Source of the DNA: UBA12077 sp963665525
GTDB taxonomy: Bacteria > Bacteroidota > Bacteroidia > Bacteroidales > UBA12077
Length of the DNA stretch: 64,000 nucleotides
Direction: 5' to 3'
Assembly (NCBI GenBank): GCA_963665525.1
Contig: OY762280.1
Span: 930,001-994,000, forward strand
The position numbers and the translations under genes are program-made. This document shows positions 44,002-53,954 of this stretch, in pieces (position 1 is the stretch's first letter; the number at the start of each line of letters is the position of its first letter). Under the pieces are notes generated by a model that was not told where the DNA came from, searched no databases, and was given only the letters and a program-made list of their open reading frames with translations.

Positions 44002-44782
44002 CGGAATATATTGATTTTGCTTTTATATCACATATTGTATTTTCAAAATGTTCTGAGTGTGCTTTTACCCATTCAAATTCCAGGTATTTATTTTCGATAA
44101 TCTTATCCAAAAGTTTCCATTCTTTCATGTTTTTAGCTTTAGTTCCGTTCGCAGTATAAAAGTTGTTGAGTTTCCATAGAGGTAGCCATTCAGTGATTCC
44201 TTTTATTACATATTGACTATCAGTAATAATTCTGATTTTTGGTTCTTTTATTAAATACTTAATACCTTCAATAACAGCTATAAGTTCATTTAGATTGTTA
44301 TCTTTTCGATATGTTTTATTTTGGGTTAATAAATATTTTCCTTCTATAGTTTTTATTAAAATAGAATAACCACCAGTTTCTTTTTCTTGATTATATGAAC
44401 CATCTGTAAATAGTTCCGGAATCTTGGGTGTTTTTTGATTGGTTTTATCAACACTAAATTGCTTATTCCTATTGTCGAGTACTGTAATTTTTGTTCTATC
44501 GTAAAAGTCTGTATTTGGCAATCCGTCGTGTAAAACAAAATTTAATTTAAATCCCACATAAAAACTGTCTGGTCTTTTGTTGTGTAATAATTTTCTTAAT
44601 TGAAATTCTCTAAGTTTTAGATATGCAGTTAAAGGTTTATTATCTTGGTATTTAATTTGTTTTTCTATAGGAGAAAACTTAATGGTACATTCTTCTTTTT
44701 CTTTGTTTATTAGTATCGAATAAAAACCATGACTTTCTTTTGTAATATGCATTGATAACAAATCGTGATTAACTGCAGGCAT
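43985..44782 (-). CDS. RNase HI-like protein with an unknown N-terminal domain
   Basis: The C-terminal half (about 122-262) is an RNase HI domain: LFTDGSYN (Asp127), NLNELIAVIEG (Glu166), IITDSQYVIKGI (Asp188) and WVKAHSEHFENTICDIKAKS with the final His and Asp. All four acidic residues of the family are present, so it should cut RNA in RNA-DNA hybrids. Residues 1-120 are not a hybrid-binding domain that I recognise; they read as a small alpha/beta module. It lies in a three-gene operon from 45676 to 43432. Confidence 0.8.
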   Translation of the reverse strand: MPAVNHDLLSMHITKESHGFYSILINKEKEECTIKFSPIEKQIKYQDNKPLTAYLKLREFQLRKLLHNKRPDSFYVGFKLNFVLHDGLPNTDFYDRTKITVLDNRNKQFSVDKTNQKTPKIPELFTDGSYNQEKETGGYSILIKTIEGKYLLTQNKTYRKDNNLNELIAVIEGIKYLIKEPKIRIITDSQYVIKGITEWLPLWKLNNFYTANGTKAKNMKEWKLLDKIIENKYLEFEWVKAHSEHFENTICDIKAKSIYSDEKNK

Positions 44783-44788
44783 TGTATT

Positions 44789-45676
44789 CTAGTATTTTAA
44801 TTTATTTCGATCTGTTAATAAGAAAAGATACTCGTCTCTGAGATCTTGATTCCATCCGATTAAAAATTTTGTATAATCGGAAATTTCCAAATTATGAATT
44901 GGCTTTCCGTAAGGATCAAGCATAATTTCATTTGGGAACTCAATTTTAGCATAGTCAATAGACTTAGAGTTTTGTCGATATATAGTCTCGTATAAATCTG
45001 CGGCACCAAATAAATGTAAAATATTATGAGCTATTTCGGAAGGATATTTATAACTCACAATAGCATATTCTATATTCCTTGTGTGTAAATTATTTACTGG
45101 GATAGAAATGTCCGTTTTAAAATAATTATTCATCATATAAAGTAAAACAACACTTTCAACTTCGTACTCATCTCGAAGATATGCTATAAGTCTTTCTTTA
45201 TTTTTTGGTTTTTTTATTTCGGGTAAGCCATCCTTATCTTGCAGGAGAAATGTATTTCCTGCCTTTCGAGCAATGTAATCCGACCATTTATTTAAGTTGG
45301 CAAAACCTTGTTTGAAATTTGGTTCAGTTACCGATAAATAGATGGATTCTTCGGGAAGATTTTTCTTAATAGTAGTATACTCAGGCCCTACATAATAATC
45401 TGTAATAAATTTTACTGGAATATTATTATGAATTCCTTTCTGGTTTAACCAACTCACAGCAGTACGAATGGAATCTAAAGTACTTTTTATATCATATTCA
45501 GTCCAGGGTGATGTTGTTTTGGTATCAACAAAGATTGAATAAACTAAAATATCACCCTTTAAATCTTTGCAGACATTAGTTTTGATCCCTTTTTTATAAT
45601 CAAGTTTACGTAATGTAAAGCTTTCAGATAGAAGAATTAAAATAGATAAAATGAATATACGTATTATTTTTTTCAT
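44789..45676 (-). CDS. Secreted metalloprotease-like protein with altered HExxH
   Basis: The 295-aa protein has a signal peptide (IFILSILILLSES). Its C-terminal third reads YPSEIAHNILHLFGAADLYE, which matches a metzincin-like zinc motif HxxxHxxGxxD (His217, His221, Asp227), but the catalytic Glu after the first His is Asn218. A MLDPYG segment further on resembles the Met-turn region. The zinc ligands survive while catalysis would be lost, so a binding role is possible. The family is unknown to me. Confidence 0.6.
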   Translation of the reverse strand: MKKIIRIFILSILILLSESFTLRKLDYKKGIKTNVCKDLKGDILVYSIFVDTKTTSPWTEYDIKSTLDSIRTAVSWLNQKGIHNNIPVKFITDYYVGPEYTTIKKNLPEESIYLSVTEPNFKQGFANLNKWSDYIARKAGNTFLLQDKDGLPEIKKPKNKERLIAYLRDEYEVESVVLLYMMNNYFKTDISIPVNNLHTRNIEYAIVSYKYPSEIAHNILHLFGAADLYETIYRQNSKSIDYAKIEFPNEIMLDPYGKPIHNLEISDYTKFLIGWNQDLRDEYLFLLTDRNKLKY

Positions 45677-45906
45677 AGACTCTCTCTAACTCAGACCTTA
45701 AATTAAATCAATTTAAAAGTAAATCAATCGAATGATTTATCCAAATAACAGTTTTTGAAATACTGATTACATAAAAGTTTTAGCACGTATAATGACAAAA
45801 AGGCATTATTTAACTTGATATTTGAGACAAATAGGCAGGCATAGGGGGGTGTTTCTCATTATGGCAATTAATTTGAAGCCTTTTTATTGAATTAAAAAAT
45901 AAAACA

Positions 45907-48495
45907 ATGCAACAAGATAATTTTACAATAAAATCGCAAGAAGCCCTTCAACAAGCATTTACTATTGCTCAGGGCTATCAACAACAAGCAGTCGAGAATG
46001 GGCACCTTTTAAAAGGTATTTTAACACAAGGAGAAAATATTTCCAATTTCTTATTAAAGAAATTAAATGTGAATCCATTAGCGTTTCAACAGGTTTTGGA
46101 TAAAATAATAGAATCATATCCTAAAGTTTCAGGAGGAGATCCATATCTTTCAAAAGATGCAAACAGAGCAGTTCAAAAATCGATTACAATTTCAAAAGAA
46201 ATGGGTGATCAGTTTGTTTCTATTGAACATCTTCTATTAGGGATATTACTAGCAGGAGATAGTGTTTCTCAATTGATGAAAGATAATGGTATATCAGAGA
46301 AAGAACTTAAATTGGCAATACAAGATCTTAGAAAAGGATCAAAAGTAGATAGTCAGACTGCTGAGGATACTTATAATTCATTAAACCGTTTTGCTATAAA
46401 TCTAATTGAACAAGCCAGGGCTGGGAAATTAGATCCTGTGATTGGGCGTGATGATGAGATAAGGCGAGTTCTTCAAATTTTATCACGAAGAACAAAAAAT
46501 AACCCCATCTTAATCGGAGAACCTGGTGTTGGAAAAACAGCTATTGCTGAAGGGATAGCGCATCGAATTTTGAGTGGAGATATTCCTGAAAATTTAAAGA
46601 ATAAACAAATTTTTGCTTTAGATATGGGAGCATTAATTGCCGGAGCTAAATACAAAGGTGAGTTTGAGGAAAGATTAAAATCGGTTGTTAAAGAAGTTGT
46701 TACATCCGATGGAGAGATCATTTTATTTATTGATGAGATTCATACTTTAGTGGGAGCAGGGAAAAGCGAAGGAGCAATGGATGCGGCAAATATTCTAAAA
46801 CCGGCATTGGCAAGAGGTGAATTAAGAGCTGTTGGTGCTACTACATTAAATGAATATCAAAAGTATTTCGAAAATGATAAAGCTTTAGAGCGTCGTTTTC
46901 AGAAAGTAATGGTTAATGAACCAGATGCATTAAGTGCAATTTCGATTTTAAGAGGTTTAAAAGAGAGATATGAGTCGCATCATAAAGTTAGGATAAAAGA
47001 TGAGGCTTTAATATCGGCTGTTGAGCTTTCACAGCGATATATATCAGACCGTTTTTTACCTGATAAAGCTATTGATTTGGTGGATGAGGCAGCTTCAAAA
47101 TTAAGACTGGAAATGAACTCTGTTCCGGAAAGTATTGATGAAATAGAAAGAAAAATAAAACAGTTAGAAATAGAACGTGAAGCCATTAAACGTGAAGGCG
47201 ATAAAAAGAAAGTTTCTGAACTAAGTGAGCTTATTGCTAATCTTTCTGATGAAAGAAATAAAATGAGAGCTAAATGGGAGAATGAGAAATCTATTGTAAA
47301 TCAAATTCAGGCTAATAAAGAATTAATTGAGAAATTCAAATTAGAGGCAGAGCAGGCAGAACGTGAAGGTGATTATGGAAGAGTTGCTGAAATTCGTTAT
47401 GGAAAAATAAAAGAAGCAAATGCCCAGGTAGAAAAGCTTCAAGAGGAATTTGAAAAGATTCAAGCGAACGATTCTATGATAAAAGAAGAAGTAACCAGTG
47501 AGGATATTGCCGAGGTTATTGCTAAGTGGACAGGAATACCAGTTAATAAAATGTTGCAAAGCGAACGTGATAAATTACTGAAATTGGAAGAGGAACTTCA
47601 TAAAAGAGTAATTGGACAAGATGAGGCCATAGAAGCTGTTTCTGATGCAGTTCGAAGAAGCAGGTCAGGATTGCAGGATGCTAAACGTCCTATAGGTTCA
47701 TTTATTTTCTTAGGAACAACAGGAGTTGGAAAAACAGAATTAGCCAAAGCTTTAGCAGAATTTCTATTCGACGATGAAAATATGATGACGCGTATTGATA
47801 TGTCGGAATATCAGGAAAGACATTCTGTATCGCGTTTGGTTGGAGCTCCTCCGGGATACGTTGGGTACGATGAAGGTGGACAATTAACTGAAGCCGTGCG
47901 ACGAAAACCTTATTCGGTTATTCTTTTAGATGAAATTGAAAAAGCACATCCTGATGTATTTAATATTTTGTTACAAGTGCTTGATGATGGAAGATTAACA
48001 GACAATAAAGGACGTACTGTGAACTTTAAAAATGCGATCATTATCATGACATCGAATGTTGGTTCTCATATCATTCAAGAAGATATCAGTAAATTAAGTG
48101 ATCAAAACAGGGAGTCATTACTTGAAGAAACAAAACAAAAAGTAATAGGCATTTTAAAGCAAAGTATTCGTCCGGAGTTTATTAACAGAATTGATGAACT
48201 GGTAATGTTTACTCCATTAACCATTGCTGAAATTGAGAGCATTGTTCGATTACAATTTAATCTGCTTAAGTCGGCATTAGTACAGCAAAATATTAAGATT
48301 AAAATTACCGATAAAGCAGTGCAAAAGATAGCTTCATTGGGTTTCGATCCTCAATATGGTGCTCGGCCTATAAAACGAATTATTCAAAAACAGATATTAA
48401 ATGTTTTATCAAAAGAAATTCTTGCAAATAAAATTGAAAAAGAAAAAGAAATAAAAATTGATTTAGAAGGGGAGGATTTAGTTTTTAAGAATTAA
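45907..48495 (+). CDS. clpB: ATP-dependent disaggregase ClpB
   Basis: The 862-aa protein has the full ClpB layout. There is an N-terminal repeat domain (about 1-145), AAA+ module 1 with GEPGVGKT near 203, a coiled middle domain (about 405-525, many Glu/Lys) and AAA+ module 2 with GTTGVGKT near 602. It also carries the RHSVSRLVGAPPGYVGYDEGG pore-loop region. ClpB rescues aggregated proteins with DnaK. The 230-nt region before it shows no clear heat-shock operator. Confidence 0.96.
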   Translation: MQQDNFTIKSQEALQQAFTIAQGYQQQAVENGHLLKGILTQGENISNFLLKKLNVNPLAFQQVLDKIIESYPKVSGGDPYLSKDANRAVQKSITISKEMGDQFVSIEHLLLGILLAGDSVSQLMKDNGISEKELKLAIQDLRKGSKVDSQTAEDTYNSLNRFAINLIEQARAGKLDPVIGRDDEIRRVLQILSRRTKNNPILIGEPGVGKTAIAEGIAHRILSGDIPENLKNKQIFALDMGALIAGAKYKGEFEERLKSVVKEVVTSDGEIILFIDEIHTLVGAGKSEGAMDAANILKPALARGELRAVGATTLNEYQKYFENDKALERRFQKVMVNEPDALSAISILRGLKERYESHHKVRIKDEALISAVELSQRYISDRFLPDKAIDLVDEAASKLRLEMNSVPESIDEIERKIKQLEIEREAIKREGDKKKVSELSELIANLSDERNKMRAKWENEKSIVNQIQANKELIEKFKLEAEQAEREGDYGRVAEIRYGKIKEANAQVEKLQEEFEKIQANDSMIKEEVTSEDIAEVIAKWTGIPVNKMLQSERDKLLKLEEELHKRVIGQDEAIEAVSDAVRRSRSGLQDAKRPIGSFIFLGTTGVGKTELAKALAEFLFDDENMMTRIDMSEYQERHSVSRLVGAPPGYVGYDEGGQLTEAVRRKPYSVILLDEIEKAHPDVFNILLQVLDDGRLTDNKGRTVNFKNAIIIMTSNVGSHIIQEDISKLSDQNRESLLEETKQKVIGILKQSIRPEFINRIDELVMFTPLTIAEIESIVRLQFNLLKSALVQQNIKIKITDKAVQKIASLGFDPQYGARPIKRIIQKQILNVLSKEILANKIEKEKEIKIDLEGEDLVFKN

Positions 48496-48497
48496 AA

Positions 48498-48517
48498 AAG
48501 CCGGCGTTAGCCGGCTT
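48498..48517. terminator. GC-rich hairpin terminator after clpB
   Basis: AAGCCGGC, loop GTTA, GCCGGCTT with an A-run before it and a T-rich tail (ATGTTTTTA). It lies between convergent genes and could serve both. Confidence 0.88.
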
Positions 48518-48523
48518 ATGTTT

Positions 48524-48862
48524 TTATTCGAATGTTTCAATACATTTATCAACACTATCACAAATATCAAATACATTATGAAGTTGTAATAATTTAACTA
48601 ACTCCATAACTTCAGGAGAGATATTGCAAATTTTAAACTGGCTGTCATTATTCTTAGCATTTCGTAAAATAGAAAGCAAAGCACCAAAACCAGAACTATC
48701 AACATACTCAACACCTGTTAGGTTAAGAATAAGTTTGGTATTTGCCTTTGTTAAATATTGAGCAACCTCTTCTTTTAAAGTCTGAGCAATTAAGATATTT
48801 AATTTACTAACATTATCAAATTTTAATATCTCAATTCCGTTGTTCGATTCATGAATTAACAT
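48524..48862 (-). CDS. STAS-domain anti-sigma factor antagonist
   Basis: A 112-aa single STAS domain. LILNLTGVEYVDSSGFGALLSIL carries the phosphorylatable serine region (Ser56/Ser57) of the SpoIIAA family. It would switch a partner kinase or anti-sigma factor, which is not in the window. The Hpt gene lies 23 bases upstream in the same direction, so a shared signalling operon is likely. Confidence 0.88.
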   Translation of the reverse strand: MLIHESNNGIEILKFDNVSKLNILIAQTLKEEVAQYLTKANTKLILNLTGVEYVDSSGFGALLSILRNAKNNDSQFKICNISPEVMELVKLLQLHNVFDICDSVDKCIETFE

Positions 48863-48885
48863 AGATTCCGGTTTTTAGTTAATAT

Positions 48886-49242
48886 TTATTTTTTGTTCCT
48901 TATTTCGCTTAAATCTTTAATCGCAATATTGCTATCTCTTACAAATTTAGCAATTATTTCGTGATATTCATCAATATTTTTCTCCTCTTTTGCATTTTCT
49001 TCTAATTTTTTTAGGTCGTTAGCTAGATTTTTCATCCCAACCATTAAAATTGCAGATTTTGCTTTATGAGCAATTTTGCCTAAACTTTGCCAGTCTTTTT
49101 GAGTATAATAATCTTGCATTAATTGTTGATATTCTGGAATTTGTTCAAAGAACATATCTACAAGGTCATTAATTAAATCCTGACTACCGGCACTTATCTC
49201 ATGAAGATATGTTAAATCTATCATTCTTAAATTTGTATTCAT
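48886..49242 (-). CDS. Hpt-domain phosphotransfer protein
   Basis: A 118-aa four-helix bundle with the phosphoacceptor His59 in LGKIAHKAKSAILMVGM, as in Hpt domains of multistep phosphorelays. The start is the ATG at 49242; the longer frame adds seven hydrophobic residues without support. No hybrid kinase is nearby. It probably takes phosphate from a receiver domain elsewhere. Confidence 0.85.
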   Translation of the reverse strand: MNTNLRMIDLTYLHEISAGSQDLINDLVDMFFEQIPEYQQLMQDYYTQKDWQSLGKIAHKAKSAILMVGMKNLANDLKKLEENAKEEKNIDEYHEIIAKFVRDSNIAIKDLSEIRNKK

Positions 49243-49427
49243 ATCTAAAAATAATAAAATCAATTTTATGCAATAAAATAAACTTTTAGCAAATTCAAAA
49301 ATAATATGATAGAGAATTTAACTTAAAGGGATATAATTTTTATATTTACAATACTTTTCTTATTATTAAACAATTTTCGTAATTCAAAGTATAATATATA
49401 TTCAGATATAATCAATAAATTCACATA

Positions 49428-50477
49428 ATGAAAAGATTTCTAATAAGTTTATTCTTCATTTCAATGGCAACATGTTTGTTTGCTCAAGGTAATTCTATTG
49501 AGGAGGAGTTAAAAGAAATGAGAAAACAAGCCAAATTACTATATAACGAGGGTGTGAGATTTGTTGAGGAAGGAAAATATACCGAAGCTCATTTAAAATT
49601 TGATGAATCCTTATTTATTTATCCGGAGTTTTCATACTCTTATGTAGAAAGAGCTAAGATTAAAATATTAAGACAAGAGTTTGATCTTGCTATGGAAGAT
49701 ATTGCGAGAGCTATTGAAATAGAAGATAGTTATGGCGAGTCGTTTTATGTTAGGGCATATCTAAAATTATTAATGAAAGATCATCAGAATGCTTTAACAG
49801 ATTTTACCCATGCAATTCAAAAAGGATATACAGAACCGGAGGCATACTATTATAGAGGTTTAATGAATTTTGAATTAAAAGATTATAATAGCGCTTTAAT
49901 TGATTTTACATTAGCAATAGACAAAAAATATGATTTTGCTTATGCATATAATGAGCGTGCAAGTTCAAAAAGAATGTTAGGTGATTACCATGGGGCTATA
50001 CACGATTATAAACAAGCTTTAGCATACGACTCAACCATAATTGTAGCTTACGATAATAGAGCAAGCTGTAAAATAAAAACAGGTGATTTTCAAGGAGCTA
50101 TCGAAGATTATTCCAAGGCAATTCAGAAAGATCCTGAATTTTACTTGGCACTTAATAATAGAGGAAGCACATATTACCAAATGGCTAATTATGAAGCTGC
50201 ATTAAATGATTTTAATAAAGTAATTGAGATTAATAAAGAATATGCTCCTGCATATAATAACTTAGGGATAACAAAAATTAATATGCAAAATTATATTGGA
50301 GCAGAGAAAGATTTGGATAAAGCTATTAAATTAGATCCTGAATATGCTGAAGCATTTATGAATAGAGGGCATGCAAGAGAGTTCTTAGGTAAGTTCCCCG
50401 ATGCATGTGCCGATTGGAAAAAAGCCAGGGAATTAGGCATTGAAGAGGCCGAAAAATATATTACTGAATGTGAATAA
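49428..50477 (+). CDS. Secreted TPR-repeat protein
   Basis: The 349-aa protein has a signal peptide (FLISLFFISMATCLFAQ) and then about nine consecutive TPR units of 34 residues, recognisable by repeated YYRGLMNFELKDYNSALIDF-like patterns. TPR arrays bind proteins. It is followed 17 bases later by the OmpA/PD40 protein, so the two probably work together at the cell envelope. Confidence 0.9.
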   Translation: MKRFLISLFFISMATCLFAQGNSIEEELKEMRKQAKLLYNEGVRFVEEGKYTEAHLKFDESLFIYPEFSYSYVERAKIKILRQEFDLAMEDIARAIEIEDSYGESFYVRAYLKLLMKDHQNALTDFTHAIQKGYTEPEAYYYRGLMNFELKDYNSALIDFTLAIDKKYDFAYAYNERASSKRMLGDYHGAIHDYKQALAYDSTIIVAYDNRASCKIKTGDFQGAIEDYSKAIQKDPEFYLALNNRGSTYYQMANYEAALNDFNKVIEINKEYAPAYNNLGITKINMQNYIGAEKDLDKAIKLDPEYAEAFMNRGHAREFLGKFPDACADWKKARELGIEEAEKYITECE

Positions 50478-50494
50478 TTTAATCTGAATTTGAA

Positions 50495-52573
50495 ATGAAA
50501 TTAATAAAAACATACATATTATCATTTTTTATCCTTTTTGTTGCAGGCAATATTTCTCTAGCACAAGAAAATATTAAAATAAAAAAATCCAACTTTCAAA
50601 TCGATTTTAAAGAAACAGGATTTAAAGATGCCTGGAAAAATGTCAAAGAGGGAGAAAAGCTTTTTACCGCAGGACTAGGAACATTTTCAGATGCACTTGT
50701 GTTTTACTTAAAAGCTGCTAAATATAATCCTGATTGTGCTGCTTTAAATTATAAAATCGGAGTTTGCTATTTGGCTTCGGATAAATTTTATTATGCAACA
50801 GAATTTCTTGAAAAAGCTTACTTAAAAGATAATAATGTAACCCGAGATATACATTATATGTTGGCTCGTGCATATCATTTTAATCTTGATTTTGATAACG
50901 CTATTGAAAATTACAAAGCATATTACAGTTCTTTCTCTGTAAAAGAATTGGAAAAATTCGAGGTAGGAATTGATAATTATATTAAGCAATGTAATTATGG
51001 AAAAGATTTAGTAAGCAAACCAGTTCGTGTTATAGTTAACAATTTAGGAGATAGAATTAATTCAGAATACGACGATTATAACCCGGTTTTACATCCAAAT
51101 CAGGATTTATTATACTTCACTTCACGTAGAGAGATCGATAAAAAAGATAAACGAATAGAATCTGATAATAAATTCTACGAAAATGTTTTTGTTTCGGAAC
51201 AGGCTGGAGAGCTATGGAAAAAACCAAAACTATTAGAAAATAAACTAGACTCGAAAAACAATGAATCTGTATTAGCAATATCTCCTGATGGCAATAATAT
51301 TTATTTATACAATGGGCAGGAGAATGGTGGAGATATTATGGTTAGTGAGCTTAAGAAAGGAAATTGGAAATCTCCCAAAGGCATTTCTGGTAAGATATTA
51401 TCAAAAAAGCAGGAAACAACCATAACATTCAGTCCTGATGGTAAAGAAATGTTTTTTATATCAAATCAGGATGGAACCATTGGAGGAATGGATATTTTTT
51501 ACAGCAAATTGAACGAGAAAGAAAAATGGACGGAGCCTGTTAATATGGGTGCTGCCATTAATACGATTTATGATGAAGAAGGAGTGTATTGGCATCCAAA
51601 AGAAGATAAACTGTATTTTAGTTCGCAAGGGCATAATTCTATGGGAGGATTCGATGTGTTTGTTATTGAGCGAGATGCAAATGGTATGTGGTCGAATCCT
51701 GAGAATTTAGGATATCCTATTAATACTCCAAATGATGATATTTTCTTTAAAATGGATGAAAATAATAAGCAAGCTTATTATTCATCAGTGCGTGATAATG
51801 GATTTGGAGGAAAAGATTTATATAAAATTATTTTCTTAGGTGAAGAGAAAGAATTAAAATTAAAAACAGAAGATATATTCTTGGCATGGAATCATAAACC
51901 GATTGAAACATTATTCTATCATAATCCAACAGAATTAAAGGTCGATACAGCTTTATATATGGTTGGTATAGTTACCGATTCAAAAACTGCAGAACCAATA
52001 AAAATGGCTAAGATTGAGGTTATTGATTTAGAACAAAGTCAGATTATAGCTACCGGATTAACCGATACTTCAGGTACATATCAAATTAAGATTCCAAAGA
52101 AAAAAGATTTTGGAGTTGAAGTAACAGCTAAAGATTATTTATTTTTTGTTACCATGGCTCAGTTATCTCAAAAACAGGTTGTTGATAGTAAAGTTCAATC
52201 AAATTTCCAGCTTGACAGGATTGATGTTGGTGCAAAGATGGTATTGAAAAATATTTTCTTCGAAACAAACAAAGCTACATTGAAAGAGGAATCAACAGCA
52301 GAATTACAGCGTGTAGCAGGACTGTTATTGGATAATCCAACCATTAGATTAGAGATATCCGGGCATACCGATAATGTTGGTTCTTATCGTGCTAACCAAA
52401 AACTTTCTGAGTCAAGAGCTAAAAGTGTTGTTGATTATCTGGTTCAACAAGGAGTATCAGCTGATCGTTTAGAGTACAAAGGTTACTCGTTTAATCAACC
52501 AATTGCCGATAATAGTACTCCGGAAGGTAGAGCTCAGAATCGTAGGGTAGAGTTCAAAGTATTAAGTAAATAA
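50495..52573 (+). CDS. OmpA-family envelope protein with TPR and PD40 repeats (PorE-like)
   Basis: A 692-aa protein: signal peptide, TPR region (about 45-170), PD40/WD40-like propeller repeats (AISPDGNNIYLY, TFSPDGKEMFFIS, about 195-440), a carboxypeptidase-regulatory-like sandwich (about 488-565), and an OmpA C-terminal domain with ISGHTDNVGSYRANQKLSESRA that binds peptidoglycan. This order equals that of PorE, a component of the type IX secretion system. Whether it is PorE or a paralog cannot be decided from one sequence. Confidence 0.88.
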   Translation: MKLIKTYILSFFILFVAGNISLAQENIKIKKSNFQIDFKETGFKDAWKNVKEGEKLFTAGLGTFSDALVFYLKAAKYNPDCAALNYKIGVCYLASDKFYYATEFLEKAYLKDNNVTRDIHYMLARAYHFNLDFDNAIENYKAYYSSFSVKELEKFEVGIDNYIKQCNYGKDLVSKPVRVIVNNLGDRINSEYDDYNPVLHPNQDLLYFTSRREIDKKDKRIESDNKFYENVFVSEQAGELWKKPKLLENKLDSKNNESVLAISPDGNNIYLYNGQENGGDIMVSELKKGNWKSPKGISGKILSKKQETTITFSPDGKEMFFISNQDGTIGGMDIFYSKLNEKEKWTEPVNMGAAINTIYDEEGVYWHPKEDKLYFSSQGHNSMGGFDVFVIERDANGMWSNPENLGYPINTPNDDIFFKMDENNKQAYYSSVRDNGFGGKDLYKIIFLGEEKELKLKTEDIFLAWNHKPIETLFYHNPTELKVDTALYMVGIVTDSKTAEPIKMAKIEVIDLEQSQIIATGLTDTSGTYQIKIPKKKDFGVEVTAKDYLFFVTMAQLSQKQVVDSKVQSNFQLDRIDVGAKMVLKNIFFETNKATLKEESTAELQRVAGLLLDNPTIRLEISGHTDNVGSYRANQKLSESRAKSVVDYLVQQGVSADRLEYKGYSFNQPIADNSTPEGRAQNRRVEFKVLSK

Positions 52574-52594
52574 GATCGATTTAAACATAATTTT

Positions 52595-52625
52595 AAAAGG
52601 ATGGTTTAATATTAAATCATCCTTT
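52595..52625 (+). terminator. Terminator after the OmpA-family gene
   Basis: AAAAGGATGGTTTAA and its near-complement TTAAATCATCCTTTT flank a short AT loop (one mismatch), followed by a run of seven T. Confidence 0.85.
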
Positions 52626-52724
52626 TTTTATACATAGGGATATGTTGTAAAATCATCATTTTTATAATTTATTTTTTATAGCTTTGTCGCACATTCATAA
52701 AAATCAATAAAACAAAATAATACA

Positions 52725-53831
52725 ATGAAAAATACAGCTTTTACACAATTTCATATTGATCTTGGTGCAAAAATGCTACCATTCTGTGGTTTTAACATGC
52801 CAATTGAATATTCAGGAATTAATGATGAACACATTACCGTTCGTGAAAAAGTAGGCGTTTTTGATGTTTCTCATATGGGTGAATTTTGGGTTAAAGGCCC
52901 AAAAGCTTTTGAATTAGTTCAGAAAGTAACCTCAAATAATGTTGCAGATCTTTACAATGGAAAAGTTCAGTATTCTTGCTTTCCTAATGGTAAAGGAGGA
53001 ATCGTTGATGATTTATTAGTATATAAATTCGATGATGAAACTTATTTGTTAGTTGTTAATGCAGCAAATATTGATAAAGACTGGGCTTGGGTTACTAAAA
53101 ATGCTCAGGAATTGGGAATGGAAATCGGAAAAGAGGTTTACAATGCTTCTGATGAAATTGCTCAGTTAGCTATTCAAGGACCTTTAGCATTAAAAGCAAT
53201 GCAAAAGCTTACAGATGCTAATGTTGTTGATATGGAATATTATACTTTCCAAAAATGTGATTTCGCTGGAATTAAAGATGTAATTTTTTCAACTACTGGT
53301 TATACAGGATCAGGTGGATGCGAAATTTATATTGCAAACAAAGATGCAGACAAATTATGGAAAGCTGTTTTTGAAGCTGGAGAAGAATTTGGAATCAAAC
53401 CTATTGGATTAGGAGCAAGAGATACTCTAAGATTAGAATCAGGTTTTTGCTTATATGGCAATGATATTAATGATGAAACTTCAGCAATACAAGCTGGTTT
53501 AGGTTGGATTACTAAATTTGTTGATGGTAATGATTTTATCGATCGTCCAGTTTGGGAAAAACAAAAAGAAGAAGGTGTTTCTCCTCGTTTAAAAGGTTTC
53601 ATTATGGAAGATCGTGGAATTCCACGTCAACATTATAAAGTGGTTGATGCAGAAGGAAACGAAATTGGTGAAGTAACTTCAGGTACGATGTCTCCAATTA
53701 TTAAAAAAGGTGTTGGTATGGCATACTTAAATAAAGGTTTCTGGAAAGCAGGAACTGAAATTTTTATTCAGGTAAGAAATAAAAATCTTAAAGCTGTTGT
53801 TGCTCGTCCGCCATTTCACGAAAATAACTAG
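52725..53831 (+). CDS. gcvT: Glycine cleavage system aminomethyltransferase (T protein)
   Basis: The 368-aa protein opens with KNTAFTQFHIDLGAKMLPFCGFNMPIEY and has the family motifs VFDVSHMGEF, GGIVDDLLVYKF (with the catalytic Asp) and GLGARDTLRLESG. GcvT releases ammonia and passes the methylene group to tetrahydrofolate. Other gcv genes are not adjacent. It is transcribed alone, with a terminator on each side. Confidence 0.96.
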   Translation: MKNTAFTQFHIDLGAKMLPFCGFNMPIEYSGINDEHITVREKVGVFDVSHMGEFWVKGPKAFELVQKVTSNNVADLYNGKVQYSCFPNGKGGIVDDLLVYKFDDETYLLVVNAANIDKDWAWVTKNAQELGMEIGKEVYNASDEIAQLAIQGPLALKAMQKLTDANVVDMEYYTFQKCDFAGIKDVIFSTTGYTGSGGCEIYIANKDADKLWKAVFEAGEEFGIKPIGLGARDTLRLESGFCLYGNDINDETSAIQAGLGWITKFVDGNDFIDRPVWEKQKEEGVSPRLKGFIMEDRGIPRQHYKVVDAEGNEIGEVTSGTMSPIIKKGVGMAYLNKGFWKAGTEIFIQVRNKNLKAVVARPPFHENN

Positions 53832-53852
53832 TTAGATATATTTTGAATATAG

Positions 53853-53878
53853 ACCCTGCTTATTGAGCAGGGTTTTTT
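53853..53878 (+). terminator. Terminator after gcvT
   Basis: ACCCTGCT, loop TATTG, AGCAGGGT followed by TTTTT; a strong GC-rich hairpin. Confidence 0.9.
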
Positions 53879-53898
53879 ATTAAATTTTTTTTATTGTC

Positions 53899-53918
53899 AT
53901 TCCCGCGCAGGCGGGAAT
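53899..53918. repeat. ATTCCCGC/GCGGGAAT dispersed palindrome
   Basis: ATTCCCGC-GCAG-GCGGGAAT is a perfect GC-rich palindrome in AT-rich surroundings. Similar elements are widespread in bacterial genomes. It lies just before the ComB-like gene. Confidence 0.7.
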
Positions 53919-53954
53919 CTATTAGTTAAAAGGATATTTTATTAGATTTGTTGT

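Noticed and set aside
45677..45906. Heat-shock operator before clpB
   Set aside because: No CIRCE-like inverted repeat or other convincing element is visible; only an AT-rich leader with a short G run.
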